The notes beneath the pieces were generated by a model. The model saw only the letters and a list, made by a program, of their open reading frames with translations. It ran no database searches and was not told the DNA's origin. Shown piece by piece: positions 1 through 5,081 of a DNA stretch of 8,079 nucleotides; positions within the stretch are counted from its first letter, which is position 1; every line of letters begins with the position of its first letter. This DNA is from Oscillospiraceae bacterium (lineage in GTDB: Bacteria; Bacillota; Clostridia; Oscillospirales; Oscillospiraceae). A program made the translations under genes and the position numbers. The DNA is taken from NCBI GenBank assembly GCA_020025655.1, contig JAHHRR010000063.1:1-8079 (forward strand), in the 5' to 3' direction.

Positions 1-1298
1 TCCCTGAACATGGTTACGTTTTCAAGAATTGTGGCATTAAAAAGAAAGACGTTTTGCGAGATGAGCGACGCAAGCGCATAGAGCGAGCGACTGCTGATGC
101 CTTGAAGCTCGTGCCCATCACAGAGAATTTCTCCATTGTAGGCGTTTCCGCCCATTAACAGCTGGAGCAGAGTAGATTTACCGCAGCCGGAGGAGCCTAC
201 AAGAGCATACCTCTTGCCAGATTCAAAAGTATGGGACAGCTGATTGAGTACAGGCTTTCCGGGCTCATAGGCAAAGGAAAGATTTTTAATTTCAAGGCTG
301 TTTTTTAACACGGGAGGAATGTCCTCGCCTTCATCCCGAATGTTTTTCTCCAGATTGTCTGCGGCTTTTCGGATGAGGGCGTTTGCCGCTTTCAGGTCTG
401 CAATGCACAGCGGCAGCGTCTGTATAGGCGCCATAACCTGATTGAGAAGTTCAGCGAAGGCAATTACCATACCGGCAGAGACACCTCTTCCGGTGAGACT
501 GAGATAAGCGCCTATAAGCAGTATGCACACTCTGGCAACTGCAATTCCACCGTCAATGGTGAAATAAAACATCAGGTTTGCCATGCGGCGCTTTTTATCA
601 GCGTTGGCACTTTTGGCTACATCTTCTGAAAACAGATTGCACATCTCTTTTTCAGCCTGAAAGGATTTGACCACAGAAAAGCCGGTCAGAAAGTCCTTAA
701 AGCGAGCGGTCAGCCCTTCATTGCAGTCGGAAAGCTCCTTTTCCGCATTTACAAGCTTGTTGCTTGAAGGCAGAGAAAGTGTGAAGAATAAAGCGGTTAA
801 AAGCAGGGCTATCAGGGTCATGAGCGGAGAATACCAGACCATAAGTCCGACAGCGCAGAGCAGTGTCAGCAGACTGCTGGCTGCATTGAAAAGATCACAG
901 ACACCCATCTGAATTGACTGGGTATCATTGGCAACCGCAGAGAGATAGGTAGAGGTATTTTCCTGACGGAAGGCCGCAATGCTTTTTTGAGAGATTCTGG
1001 AAAAGAGGAAACTCTTATACTGGGCCATGGCTCTGGGAATACAACGGGATGTTGTAAAGCGCTCAAGCTGTATTGAACTGAGATATGCAATCAGAAGTCC
1101 GGCAGAAATAATCAGCAGGCGGTGAAACGGCAAAGCTTCCGGATTTCCCGTACAGGCATCCAGCAGCTGCTGAATGAGCCATGCAATTCCCACCACACAG
1201 GCAGACTCTCCTATGGTGGCAATGAGGCCTAAAATAAAATCTTTTATATTGTTCCGAAAAAAGGAAAGGTAATATGGCTTTAAGGATGTTTTTTTCAT
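1..1298 (-). CDS. ABC exporter half-transporter (fused membrane domain + ATPase), C-terminus cut by window edge
   Basis: The product is an inner-membrane ABC exporter subunit of the multidrug/lipid type, with a type-1 membrane domain followed by its own nucleotide-binding domain. My translation gives 432 codons from an ATG at 1298, with AGGAGA seven bases upstream. Hydrophobic segments lie near residues 20-42, 58-75, 135-170 and 245-280. The ATPase domain begins near residue 340 with an A-loop-like aromatic (LSFAYEPGKPVL). Walker A is GSSGCGKST at residues 368-376 and the Q-loop glutamine is residue 415 (SLISQNVFLFNATI). The signature motif, Walker B and H-loop would lie off the left edge. 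Many members of this family work as heterodimers, so a partner gene may follow; this cannot be seen. The substrate cannot be read from the sequence. The gene sits behind a leader with a terminator, which suggests induction by a translation inhibitor (inference). Codons lean to G/C in third position more than those of the TRAP operon. Confidence 0.93.
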   Translation of the reverse strand, partial: MKKTSLKPYYLSFFRNNIKDFILGLIATIGESACVVGIAWLIQQLLDACTGNPEALPFHRLLIISAGLLIAYLSSIQLERFTTSRCIPRAMAQYKSFLFSRISQKSIAAFRQENTSTYLSAVANDTQSIQMGVCDLFNAASSLLTLLCAVGLMVWYSPLMTLIALLLTALFFTLSLPSSNKLVNAEKELSDCNEGLTARFKDFLTGFSVVKSFQAEKEMCNLFSEDVAKSANADKKRRMANLMFYFTIDGGIAVARVCILLIGAYLSLTGRGVSAGMVIAFAELLNQVMAPIQTLPLCIADLKAANALIRKAADNLEKNIRDEGEDIPPVLKNSLEIKNLSFAYEPGKPVLNQLSHTFESGKRYALVGSSGCGKSTLLQLLMGGNAYNGEILCDGHELQGISSRSLYALASLISQNVFLFNATILENVTMFR

Positions 1299-1345
1299 AT
1301 TTATATCTCCTGTATATTGTACTGTTTTTTAAAATTTTTCTGCCG

Positions 1346-1385
1346 AAAAAGAAAAAATGCCTGTTTTCAAAGCCGAAAACAGGCA
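1346..1385 (-). terminator. Intrinsic terminator inside the ABC leader (attenuator)
   Basis: TGCCTGTTTTC and GAAAACAGGCA form a perfect 11-bp stem with a 6-base loop (1358-1385). On the minus strand the stem is followed by TTTTTTC and then TTTTTC. The plus strand has no T-run after the stem, so the signal is directional. It lies 48 nt before the ABC start codon with no complete gene upstream on that strand, so it most likely acts as a conditional terminator. From memory the stem resembles terminators ahead of tetracycline-resistance genes of the tet(M)/tet(O)/tet(W) type, but I cannot verify this. Confidence 0.85.
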
Positions 1386-1444
1386 CAGTAATACAGACAA
1401 TATACCTATCCCAAGGGCGGCAATTGTGTGCAGATACCAGTATC

Positions 1445-1477
1445 TCATTCGGCATAACAAAAACAGCCCCGTGACAT
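1445..1477 (-). CDS. Second possible leader peptide MSRGCFCYAE
   Basis: A ten-codon ORF (ATG at 1477, TGA stop) lies 27 bases after the first leader ORF. Its ribosome binding site is weak: only a GGA about 11 bases upstream. It overlaps the CTGTTTT stretch that could pair with the terminator's 3' arm, so translation through it would matter for folding. It is weaker than the upstream ORF and may not be translated. Confidence 0.25.
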   Translation of the reverse strand: MSRGCFCYAE

Positions 1478-1504
1478 CTAAAACTGTCCGAAGCGATTTA
1501 TGTT

Positions 1505-1531
1505 TTACTGAAGAAATACTAAAAAGCTCAT
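1505..1531 (-). CDS. Candidate regulatory leader peptide MSFLVFLQ
   Basis: This is an eight-codon ORF (Met-Ser-Phe-Leu-Val-Phe-Leu-Gln, TAA stop) about 35 nt after the predicted transcription start. AAGGTG lies at 1541-1536, with six bases between AGG and the ATG, which is ideal spacing and is the reason to believe it is translated. The peptide is short and hydrophobic, as are several ribosome-stalling leader peptides upstream of antibiotic-resistance genes, but I do not recognise an established stalling motif. Its likely role is cis-regulatory: a ribosome stalled here would change folding of the RNA downstream and affect the terminator at 1385-1346. It could also be a chance short ORF. Confidence 0.5.
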   Translation of the reverse strand: MSFLVFLQ

Positions 1532-1573
1532 TTCACACCTTACGCTAGAGCGCCCTTCATAGAAATTACAATT

Positions 1574-1602
1574 AGCTTATCACATCTTCCGGTGCAAGTC
1601 AA
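1574..1602 (-). promoter_or_regulatory. Sigma-A type promoter of the ABC leader
   Basis: On the minus strand, TTGACT (1602-1597) is separated by 17 bases from TAAGCT (1579-1574), and the -10 is preceded by TGA, an extended -10. The -35 matches the consensus at five of six positions; the -10 is poor on its own. The predicted start is near 1567, leaving a leader of about 270 nt before the ABC gene. Confidence 0.5.
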
Positions 1603-1736
1603 GAGGCATGGATGCCGAGTTCTGAATTTATCTATGAAAAACATAACTGCCCGTAAGTATGCTATGGGAAAAACTAAAGAACAGCATTTCAGATTGAAAA
1701 TAATCTATAAAAAAGCGTATTACAGATGCGGTGCAA

Positions 1737-1765
1737 TTGACACACAAGGATTGTTATGCTTAAAT
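1737..1765 (+). promoter_or_regulatory. Promoter of the small membrane protein / Ig-like operon
   Basis: TTGACA (1737-1742, perfect -35), a 17-base spacer and TTAAAT (1760-1765) are preceded by TGC, an extended -10. The predicted start is near 1772, giving a 5' leader of about 53 nt before the ATG at 1825. It points away from the ABC leader promoter. The roughly 135 bases between the two are AT-rich, and I see no further clear signal there. Confidence 0.65.
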
Positions 1766-1824
1766 TGTATTTACAGATAGAGCTTTGAATGAACAGCCAG
1801 ATCAAGCAGAAAGGAGGAATATGT

Positions 1825-2031
1825 ATGTACATTATTTTATCTATCATCTTAGCAATCATCGGTATTGTGCTGATTCATAAACCATGGTTTATCTACAACT
1901 TAACTGAATCATGGAAACATGACGGAAAAGGTGAACCGTCGGGCCATTACATTACGAATGCCAGAATAAGCGGATACATTTTCGCAACAGTCGGAATGAT
2001 TACGGCCATAGTTTTAGTCATTGTGCAGTAA
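1825..2031 (+). CDS. Small two-helix membrane protein, DUF6199-like
   Basis: The product is a 68-residue membrane protein of unknown function. I place the start at the ATG at 1825 because AGGAGG (1812-1817) sits seven bases upstream; the longer frame from 1789 would put the ribosome binding site inside the coding region. Hydrophobic helices cover residues 1-18 and about 50-67. The short loop between them carries the pattern KPWFIYNLTESWK and EPSGHYITNARISG. This P-x3-x-x-E-x-W-K / EPS-x-x-Y arrangement is what I associate with DUF6199 proteins, small Firmicutes membrane proteins without an assigned activity; the assignment is from memory. The gene is first in a two-gene unit, 43 nt before the Ig-like gene. 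The loop is polar, with His, Lys and Glu, but no catalytic motif is visible. Confidence 0.85.
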   Translation: MYIILSIILAIIGIVLIHKPWFIYNLTESWKHDGKGEPSGHYITNARISGYIFATVGMITAIVLVIVQ

Positions 2032-2074
2032 GCTTATGCGGATAAGCCGAAAAGATTTTTGAAAGGCGGTATAG

Positions 2075-2572
2075 ATGAAAAAAGCCAGAGGCTGGTGCAT
2101 TGCAGCCGTTGTAATTTGTGTGATTTGCATTGGCATATGGGGAATAGGAAAAGCAACTGAAGAATATCCGGAGATCGGTGAAGCAGTTTCTTATGCCGTG
2201 AATGACGTGGATGATATCAGTTTAGAGATCGACGAGCCGAGCTGGTCGCCTTTTCACGGATATACAATCAGATGGAAGGTTAATACAGAGAGTGAAAATA
2301 CATACCGTTTCGATGCTGACGGTACGGGGTTTGAATTTCTGGAATGCTGCATAGATGGAAAATGGTACAGACTGGCGTATACGCAAGACAATTTCCCCTA
2401 TAACTCTTTGAGTTTTGAGTTAGGGAAGGGAGAAAGTTTAGCGGGAAGCGTTGTACAGAAATTTGAAGATTACGGAACCCGGCTGGAACAGGGTCTGTAT
2501 CGCCTGACATTGGAAATGACCGGTGAAAACGGCGATGTACATTATCTGGCTCAAGAATTTGAAGTAGAATAA
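2075..2572 (+). CDS. Membrane-anchored bacterial Ig-like domain protein
   Basis: The product is a 165-residue extracytoplasmic protein. The start ATG at 2075 has AAAGGCGG five bases upstream. The N-terminus is basic (MKKAR), followed by one hydrophobic helix at residues 8-26 (with two Cys but no clear lipobox), so it is probably a signal anchor. From about residue 47 the rest reads as one beta-rich domain. It has a GYTIRWKVN strand, an FEFLECCIDGKWYRLAY segment, LGKGESLAGSV, and a closing YGTRLEQGLYRLTLEM. The pattern 'polypeptide with G-x-W-x-x-L, then G-x-S, then L-x-x-G-x-Y-R-L' fits the bacterial Ig-like family (Big_14-type) in Firmicutes lipoproteins. The ligand or partner is unknown. 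It is probably co-transcribed with the small membrane protein. The tail runs convergently toward the GH114 gene, with no strong plus-strand terminator between. Confidence 0.85.
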   Translation: MKKARGWCIAAVVICVICIGIWGIGKATEEYPEIGEAVSYAVNDVDDISLEIDEPSWSPFHGYTIRWKVNTESENTYRFDADGTGFEFLECCIDGKWYRLAYTQDNFPYNSLSFELGKGESLAGSVVQKFEDYGTRLEQGLYRLTLEMTGENGDVHYLAQEFEVE

Positions 2573-2589
2573 AAAGACACTGTAACTAC

Positions 2590-2618
2590 TCAATAAATAA
2601 GCGGCAACCGAATCTGCC
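2590..2618 (-). terminator. Weak possible terminator after the GH114 gene
   Basis: On the minus strand, just after the GH114 stop, GGCAG and TTGCC can form a 5-bp stem with a 6-base loop (2603-2618). It is followed by the T-rich but interrupted GCTTATTTATTG. The stem is short and the U-run is broken, so this is only a candidate. Confidence 0.25.
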
Positions 2619-2620
2619 CC

Positions 2621-3454
2621 TCACCGGAGTTCCAAGCTCTCGGCGTTATACCAGATAAATCCGTTTTCACCGCAATATCTGTCAATCTCTTTTGCCAGAG
2701 CGGGAGAAGCTCCGTACTCTAAAAGATATACAGCAAGTCCGCAGCTTTTTGCCTCTGCAATGTAGTTCTGATAGTAAAGAGTTTCGGATTTTTGCTGTAC
2801 TCCGTAAGCTTTGTTCTCAAAATCAATGCTCGTGAAAACAGATTCCTGATTTATTCCGCTGAACAGGGAGAGGGCAATGCCTTCGTCCATACATTTTGAA
2901 ACAAATGTGTCTCCGCCGTTTATAATAAGCGGAATATCATAGACCTTGAGCCCTTTCAGAATTGAGCAAAGTCCATTATAAATATCATCCGTCTGATAGT
3001 GATAGCATACGTCTGTGTTATCTATGAAAAATCCGTCTATGCCCATGTCGGCATACTGCTTTCCAAGCTCGTTTACTACAAATGCTTGCCACTCCGGACA
3101 CGATACATCCATCCAGCGCTCATCTTCCCAATTCTCGTAAACATCAAGAGTCAGATGCTTGAAGCGGTCATAGTATGGCCGATATTCTTCAAGCGCTCCG
3201 ACATTGATGTAGCCGTATACAGTTTTGCCATCGGCATGAAGCTTCTGTATATGATCTGCATTAAACTCCGACGGTTCGATAACCACAAGGCGGTAATCAT
3301 TTAAGCGGTCTGCATTATCCGCATTGATGCCGAGAAATACGCCGTAATCCTTCTGCGGATTATCGGAACACCCTGTAATAAAAGCCGAAACGCAAACAAA
3401 AATACATAAAATTATAATACCGAAATTACGGCCTTTTGAGTGCCTGCACATCAT
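2621..3454 (-). CDS. GH114-family (endo-alpha-1,4-polygalactosaminidase-like) lipoprotein
   Basis: The product is a 277-residue secreted lipoprotein with a glycoside hydrolase 114 / TM1410-type TIM-barrel domain. I choose the ATG at 3454, because AAGGA is then seven bases away; for the GTG at 3460 it would be only about two bases away. A basic N-terminus and hydrophobic stretch end in ITGC, so the lipidated Cys is residue 29. Family hallmarks are the early strand YGYINVGALEEYRPYYD, the ENWEDERWMDVS segment and GIDGFFIDNTD with Asp140, Asp145 and Asp148. A late LLEYG and a final GFIWYNAES follow. Some family members cleave galactosamine-rich polysaccharides, including the hydrolase part of Pel proteins; the substrate here is unknown, and no exopolysaccharide synthesis genes are nearby. 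It is transcribed alone from its own promoter (3520-3548) across a palindrome. Family assignment is confident; the exact activity is not. Confidence 0.88.
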   Translation of the reverse strand: MMCRHSKGRNFGIIILCIFVCVSAFITGCSDNPQKDYGVFLGINADNADRLNDYRLVVIEPSEFNADHIQKLHADGKTVYGYINVGALEEYRPYYDRFKHLTLDVYENWEDERWMDVSCPEWQAFVVNELGKQYADMGIDGFFIDNTDVCYHYQTDDIYNGLCSILKGLKVYDIPLIINGGDTFVSKCMDEGIALSLFSGINQESVFTSIDFENKAYGVQQKSETLYYQNYIAEAKSCGLAVYLLEYGASPALAKEIDRYCGENGFIWYNAESLELR

Positions 3455-3493
3455 ATGCACTTCCTTTTGTACTTAAAATACTTCAAGCTGGAG

Positions 3494-3507
3494 GGCTGAA
3501 TTCAGCC
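3494..3507. repeat. 14-bp perfect palindrome in the GH114 5' leader
   Basis: GGCTGAATTCAGCC is a perfect palindrome. It lies about 6 to 19 bases after the predicted GH114 transcription start. With flanking GAG/CTC and one bulged C it can also form a hairpin in the RNA with an AATT loop. It could be an operator blocking initiation or a 5' stabilising hairpin. There is no regulator gene next to it. Confidence 0.5.
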
Positions 3508-3519
3508 TCTTGCAGAAGA

Positions 3520-3548
3520 ATTTTAGCATATGCCTGTAAACTTTTCAA
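3520..3548 (-). promoter_or_regulatory. Promoter of the GH114 lipoprotein gene
   Basis: On the minus strand, TTGAAA (3548-3543), a 17-base spacer and TAAAAT (3525-3520) are preceded by TGC, an extended -10. Each hexamer matches the consensus at five of six positions. The predicted start is near 3513, giving a leader of about 60 nt before the ATG at 3454. Confidence 0.7.
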
Positions 3549-3591
3549 TTATGCGAGTGTACGGAGACTCTGACGGAAACCAACTGAAACC

Positions 3592-3625
3592 AAAGCCCTT
3601 AATCCCGAAAGGATTAAGGGCTTTT
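3592..3625. terminator. Orphan hairpin terminator between GH114 and yhaM
   Basis: AAAGCCCTTAATCC and GGATTAAGGGCTTT form a perfect 14-bp stem with a 5-base CGAAA loop. On the plus strand the arm ends in TTTT before GCG; on the minus strand it ends in TTT then GGTTTC. Both U-runs are short, but the A/U flanks inside the stem are typical of bidirectional terminators. It lies upstream of both the GH114 promoter and the yhaM promoter, so no visible gene ends at it. It may insulate the divergent promoters or end an unseen small RNA. Confidence 0.7.
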
Positions 3626-3686
3626 GCGTTAAGCGTATCAAGGCTTTGGATTATGCACATTCCTGAAAAAGATGTTCTGCCGTGGC

Positions 3687-3715
3687 TTGAATATACAGTC
3701 TTGTTTTGCTATGAT
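3687..3715 (+). promoter_or_regulatory. Promoter of yhaM
   Basis: TTGAAT (3687-3692), a 17-base spacer and TATGAT (3710-3715) give a predicted start near 3722, 27 nt before the ATG at 3749. It falls inside the longer open frame, which supports the shorter start chosen for yhaM. Confidence 0.6.
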
Positions 3716-3748
3716 AAAGTCACAGAAATAAAGAAAAGAGATAGTAAA

Positions 3749-4696
3749 ATGCTTAATGAATTTATTGATGAAATGTATATCGGGGACGAGGTTGAAGGCT
3801 TCTACATATTAAGCTCCGCAGAGCTGAGAAAAACATCCTCCGGAAAGAGCTTTTTAAGCGGTACTGTATCAGATAGAACCGGAAGCATGGACTTCACAAT
3901 GTGGGACTACAAAGATGCAATCTATGCTGACGATCAGGGAAAGGTTATCTACCTGAGAGGTACGGTTAACGAATACAGAGGCGCAATGCAGCTGACAGTA
4001 TCAAGCTTCCGCTTTGCAGAGGATTATGATAAATATGATGTGGCTGATCTGGTGCCCACAGCTCCTATTGATGCCGAAGCCTGCCTTGAGGATATTAAGG
4101 CAATGATTAAAAGCATTGAGGATGAAAATTTCCGTGAGCTTGCAGAGACTATGCTGCGACGCCATATGGAGGAATTTTCAAAAATTCCGGCGGCAAAGAG
4201 AGTGCATCACGGATTTCTGGGCGGACTTTTAATGCACACCTACAATATGCTCAGAACTGCGGATTTCCTTTCAGACATTTATGCAGATGCTGTCAACCGC
4301 AGCCTGCTGCTTACAGGTACTCTGCTGCATGACTTCGGAAAAATGAAGGAATTTGAATTTTCAGAGCTTGGAATGGTAAGCGGATATTCAGTTAAAGGGG
4401 ATCTGCTGGGCCACCTTGTAATGGGTGCCTCTGAGGTAGAAAAAGTAGCAAAGAAAATCGGTATGCCTGAGGAAAAAGCGGTACTTGTAGAGCATATGCT
4501 GCTTTCTCATCACGGAGAGCCTGACCACGGTGCGGCAGTTATCCCTCAGTTTGCAGAAGCCGAGCTGCTGCACTTTATAGACATGATAGACAGCCGCATG
4601 GAAATCTACGCAGAAACACTGCCGGATGTTCCCGCAGGCGAGTTCAGCTCAGAGATTTTCTCTCTGGGAAAAAGAATATACAATCACGGACTTTAA
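3749..4696 (+). CDS. yhaM: 3'-5' exoribonuclease YhaM family (OB fold + HD domain)
   Basis: The product is a cytoplasmic metal-dependent 3'-to-5' exonuclease of RNA and single-stranded DNA. The open frame runs back to 3530, but that extension covers a promoter and a 14-bp hairpin and has no family resemblance. The ATG at 3749 gives 315 residues, almost exactly the length of B. subtilis YhaM. Its ribosome binding site is modest (AAAGAG, eight bases upstream). Residues about 10-95 form the OB-fold nucleic-acid-binding domain (SGTVSDRTGSMDFTMWD, IYLRGTVNEYRG). The HD hydrolase domain follows, with metal-site candidates H153/H154 (VHHGFLGGLLMHTYN), H163, H194-D195 (LLHDFGKMKEF), H254/H255 (SHHGEPDHG) and D278 (FIDMIDS). 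All expected residues are present, so it should be active. It is transcribed alone, with a bidirectional terminator downstream. Confidence 0.94.
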   Translation: MLNEFIDEMYIGDEVEGFYILSSAELRKTSSGKSFLSGTVSDRTGSMDFTMWDYKDAIYADDQGKVIYLRGTVNEYRGAMQLTVSSFRFAEDYDKYDVADLVPTAPIDAEACLEDIKAMIKSIEDENFRELAETMLRRHMEEFSKIPAAKRVHHGFLGGLLMHTYNMLRTADFLSDIYADAVNRSLLLTGTLLHDFGKMKEFEFSELGMVSGYSVKGDLLGHLVMGASEVEKVAKKIGMPEEKAVLVEHMLLSHHGEPDHGAAVIPQFAEAELLHFIDMIDSRMEIYAETLPDVPAGEFSSEIFSLGKRIYNHGL

Positions 4697-4740
4697 GATA
4701 TACACGTATTCAGTTCTGAAATAATTCAAGCACAATAACG

Positions 4741-4848
4741 GCACTTAAAATAAAAGCATATCTCCGAATTTACTATGATATATCCGGATACAAGCAGGAT
4801 GAGATTTTAGCGAAGCGGATGGAAGAGACAACGATTTTAAAAAAGTAA
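4741..4848 (+). pseudogene. Possible C-terminal gene remnant of unknown family
   Basis: A 35-codon stretch ends in TAA at 4846 and reads ALKIKAYLRIYYDISGY, then KQDEILAKRMEETTILKK. Composition is protein-like: it is rich in Tyr, Ile, Lys and Glu, with an amphipathic end. The frame is blocked by TGA at 4717 and has no ATG and no ribosome binding site before the protein-like part. It looks like the tail of a decayed gene, but I do not recognise the family, and it could be chance. Confidence 0.25.
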
Positions 4849-4867
4849 CTTTTAAAACTAAGAATAT

Positions 4868-4906
4868 AAAAACACCCTGATTATGTGAATAATCAGGGTG
4901 TTTTTT
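4868..4906. terminator. Bidirectional intrinsic terminator between convergent units
   Basis: AACACCCTGATTA and TAATCAGGGTGTT form a perfect 13-bp stem with a 6-base TGTGAA loop, extended by A/T pairs. TTTTTT follows on the plus strand and TTTTT on the minus strand. It can end yhaM on the plus strand, about 170 nt after its stop, and the TRAP/hydrolase operon on the minus strand, about 175 nt after its last stop. Confidence 0.9.
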
Positions 4907-5081
4907 AGCCTTAACCGGAAGAACAAACAGAAATCTCAATAAATCAGGCCGGCTTTTTTCTATGTTTGTTATGCAACAGCAGAGACTGCACATTATGTGA
5001 TTTGCCACACAACCTCATGGCTTATTGAAAACTTGTTTTAGCGGCCTGTTTTATGGAATTTTGATTTCAGAATCATCTGTT

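Larger units (their letters stand above)
1299..1567 (-). promoter_or_regulatory. Attenuator-type leader RNA of the ABC exporter
   Basis: This 526-base gap (1299-1824) holds no ordinary gene. Its left half reads on the minus strand as an untranslated leader of about 270 nt between a predicted start point near 1567 and the ABC ATG. In order it contains an 8-codon ORF with a good ribosome binding site (1531-1505), a second 10-codon ORF (1477-1445), a small hairpin (AGATA/TATCT, 1432-1445) and a strong terminator (1385-1346). A CTGTTTT stretch near 1464 could pair with AAAACAG in the 3' arm of the terminator, offering an antiterminator; I could not fold it. Ribosome-mediated attenuation is known for the Bacillus subtilis bmrCD multidrug ABC genes (leader peptide BmrB) and for some macrolide and tetracycline resistance genes. 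The mechanism here is inferred from layout alone. Confidence 0.65.
4697..5081. other. Intergenic region between yhaM and the TRAP/hydrolase operon
   Basis: These 385 bases between convergent units hold a short open frame that may be a gene remnant (4741-4848) and a strong bidirectional terminator (4868-4906). About 175 bases follow in which I see no gene or clear signal. That last part is the 3' untranslated tail of the minus-strand operon. Confidence 0.6.

Noticed and set aside
1063..1455. 130-codon minus-strand open frame across the ABC leader and the ABC 5' end
   Set aside because: It is out of frame with the clear ABC reading frame, runs through the attenuator stem and has no ribosome binding site. 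It is a shadow.
1540..1560. Six-codon ORF (MKGALA) at the very start of the ABC leader
   Set aside because: It begins about seven bases after the predicted start point with no ribosome binding site. More likely this stretch only supplies the ribosome binding site of the next ORF.
1592..1780. 62-codon plus-strand open frame in the divergent promoter region
   Set aside because: No ribosome binding site, no recognisable composition, and it overlaps both predicted promoters.
3458..3460. GTG at 3460 as the GH114 start
   Set aside because: The AAGGA ribosome binding site would be about two bases away. The ATG at 3454 has normal seven-base spacing.
3530..3748. 73-codon N-terminal extension of yhaM in the same open frame
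   Set aside because: It spans a 14-bp terminator hairpin and a promoter, lacks a ribosome binding site, and would make the protein far longer than the family norm. The ATG at 3749 gives the expected length.
4950..4967. GGCCGGC followed by TTTTTT as a second terminator
   Set aside because: No upstream arm pairs convincingly with it; only a 4-bp stem is possible.
4745..5008. 87-codon minus-strand open frame
   Set aside because: It reads straight through the bidirectional terminator and lacks a ribosome binding site.
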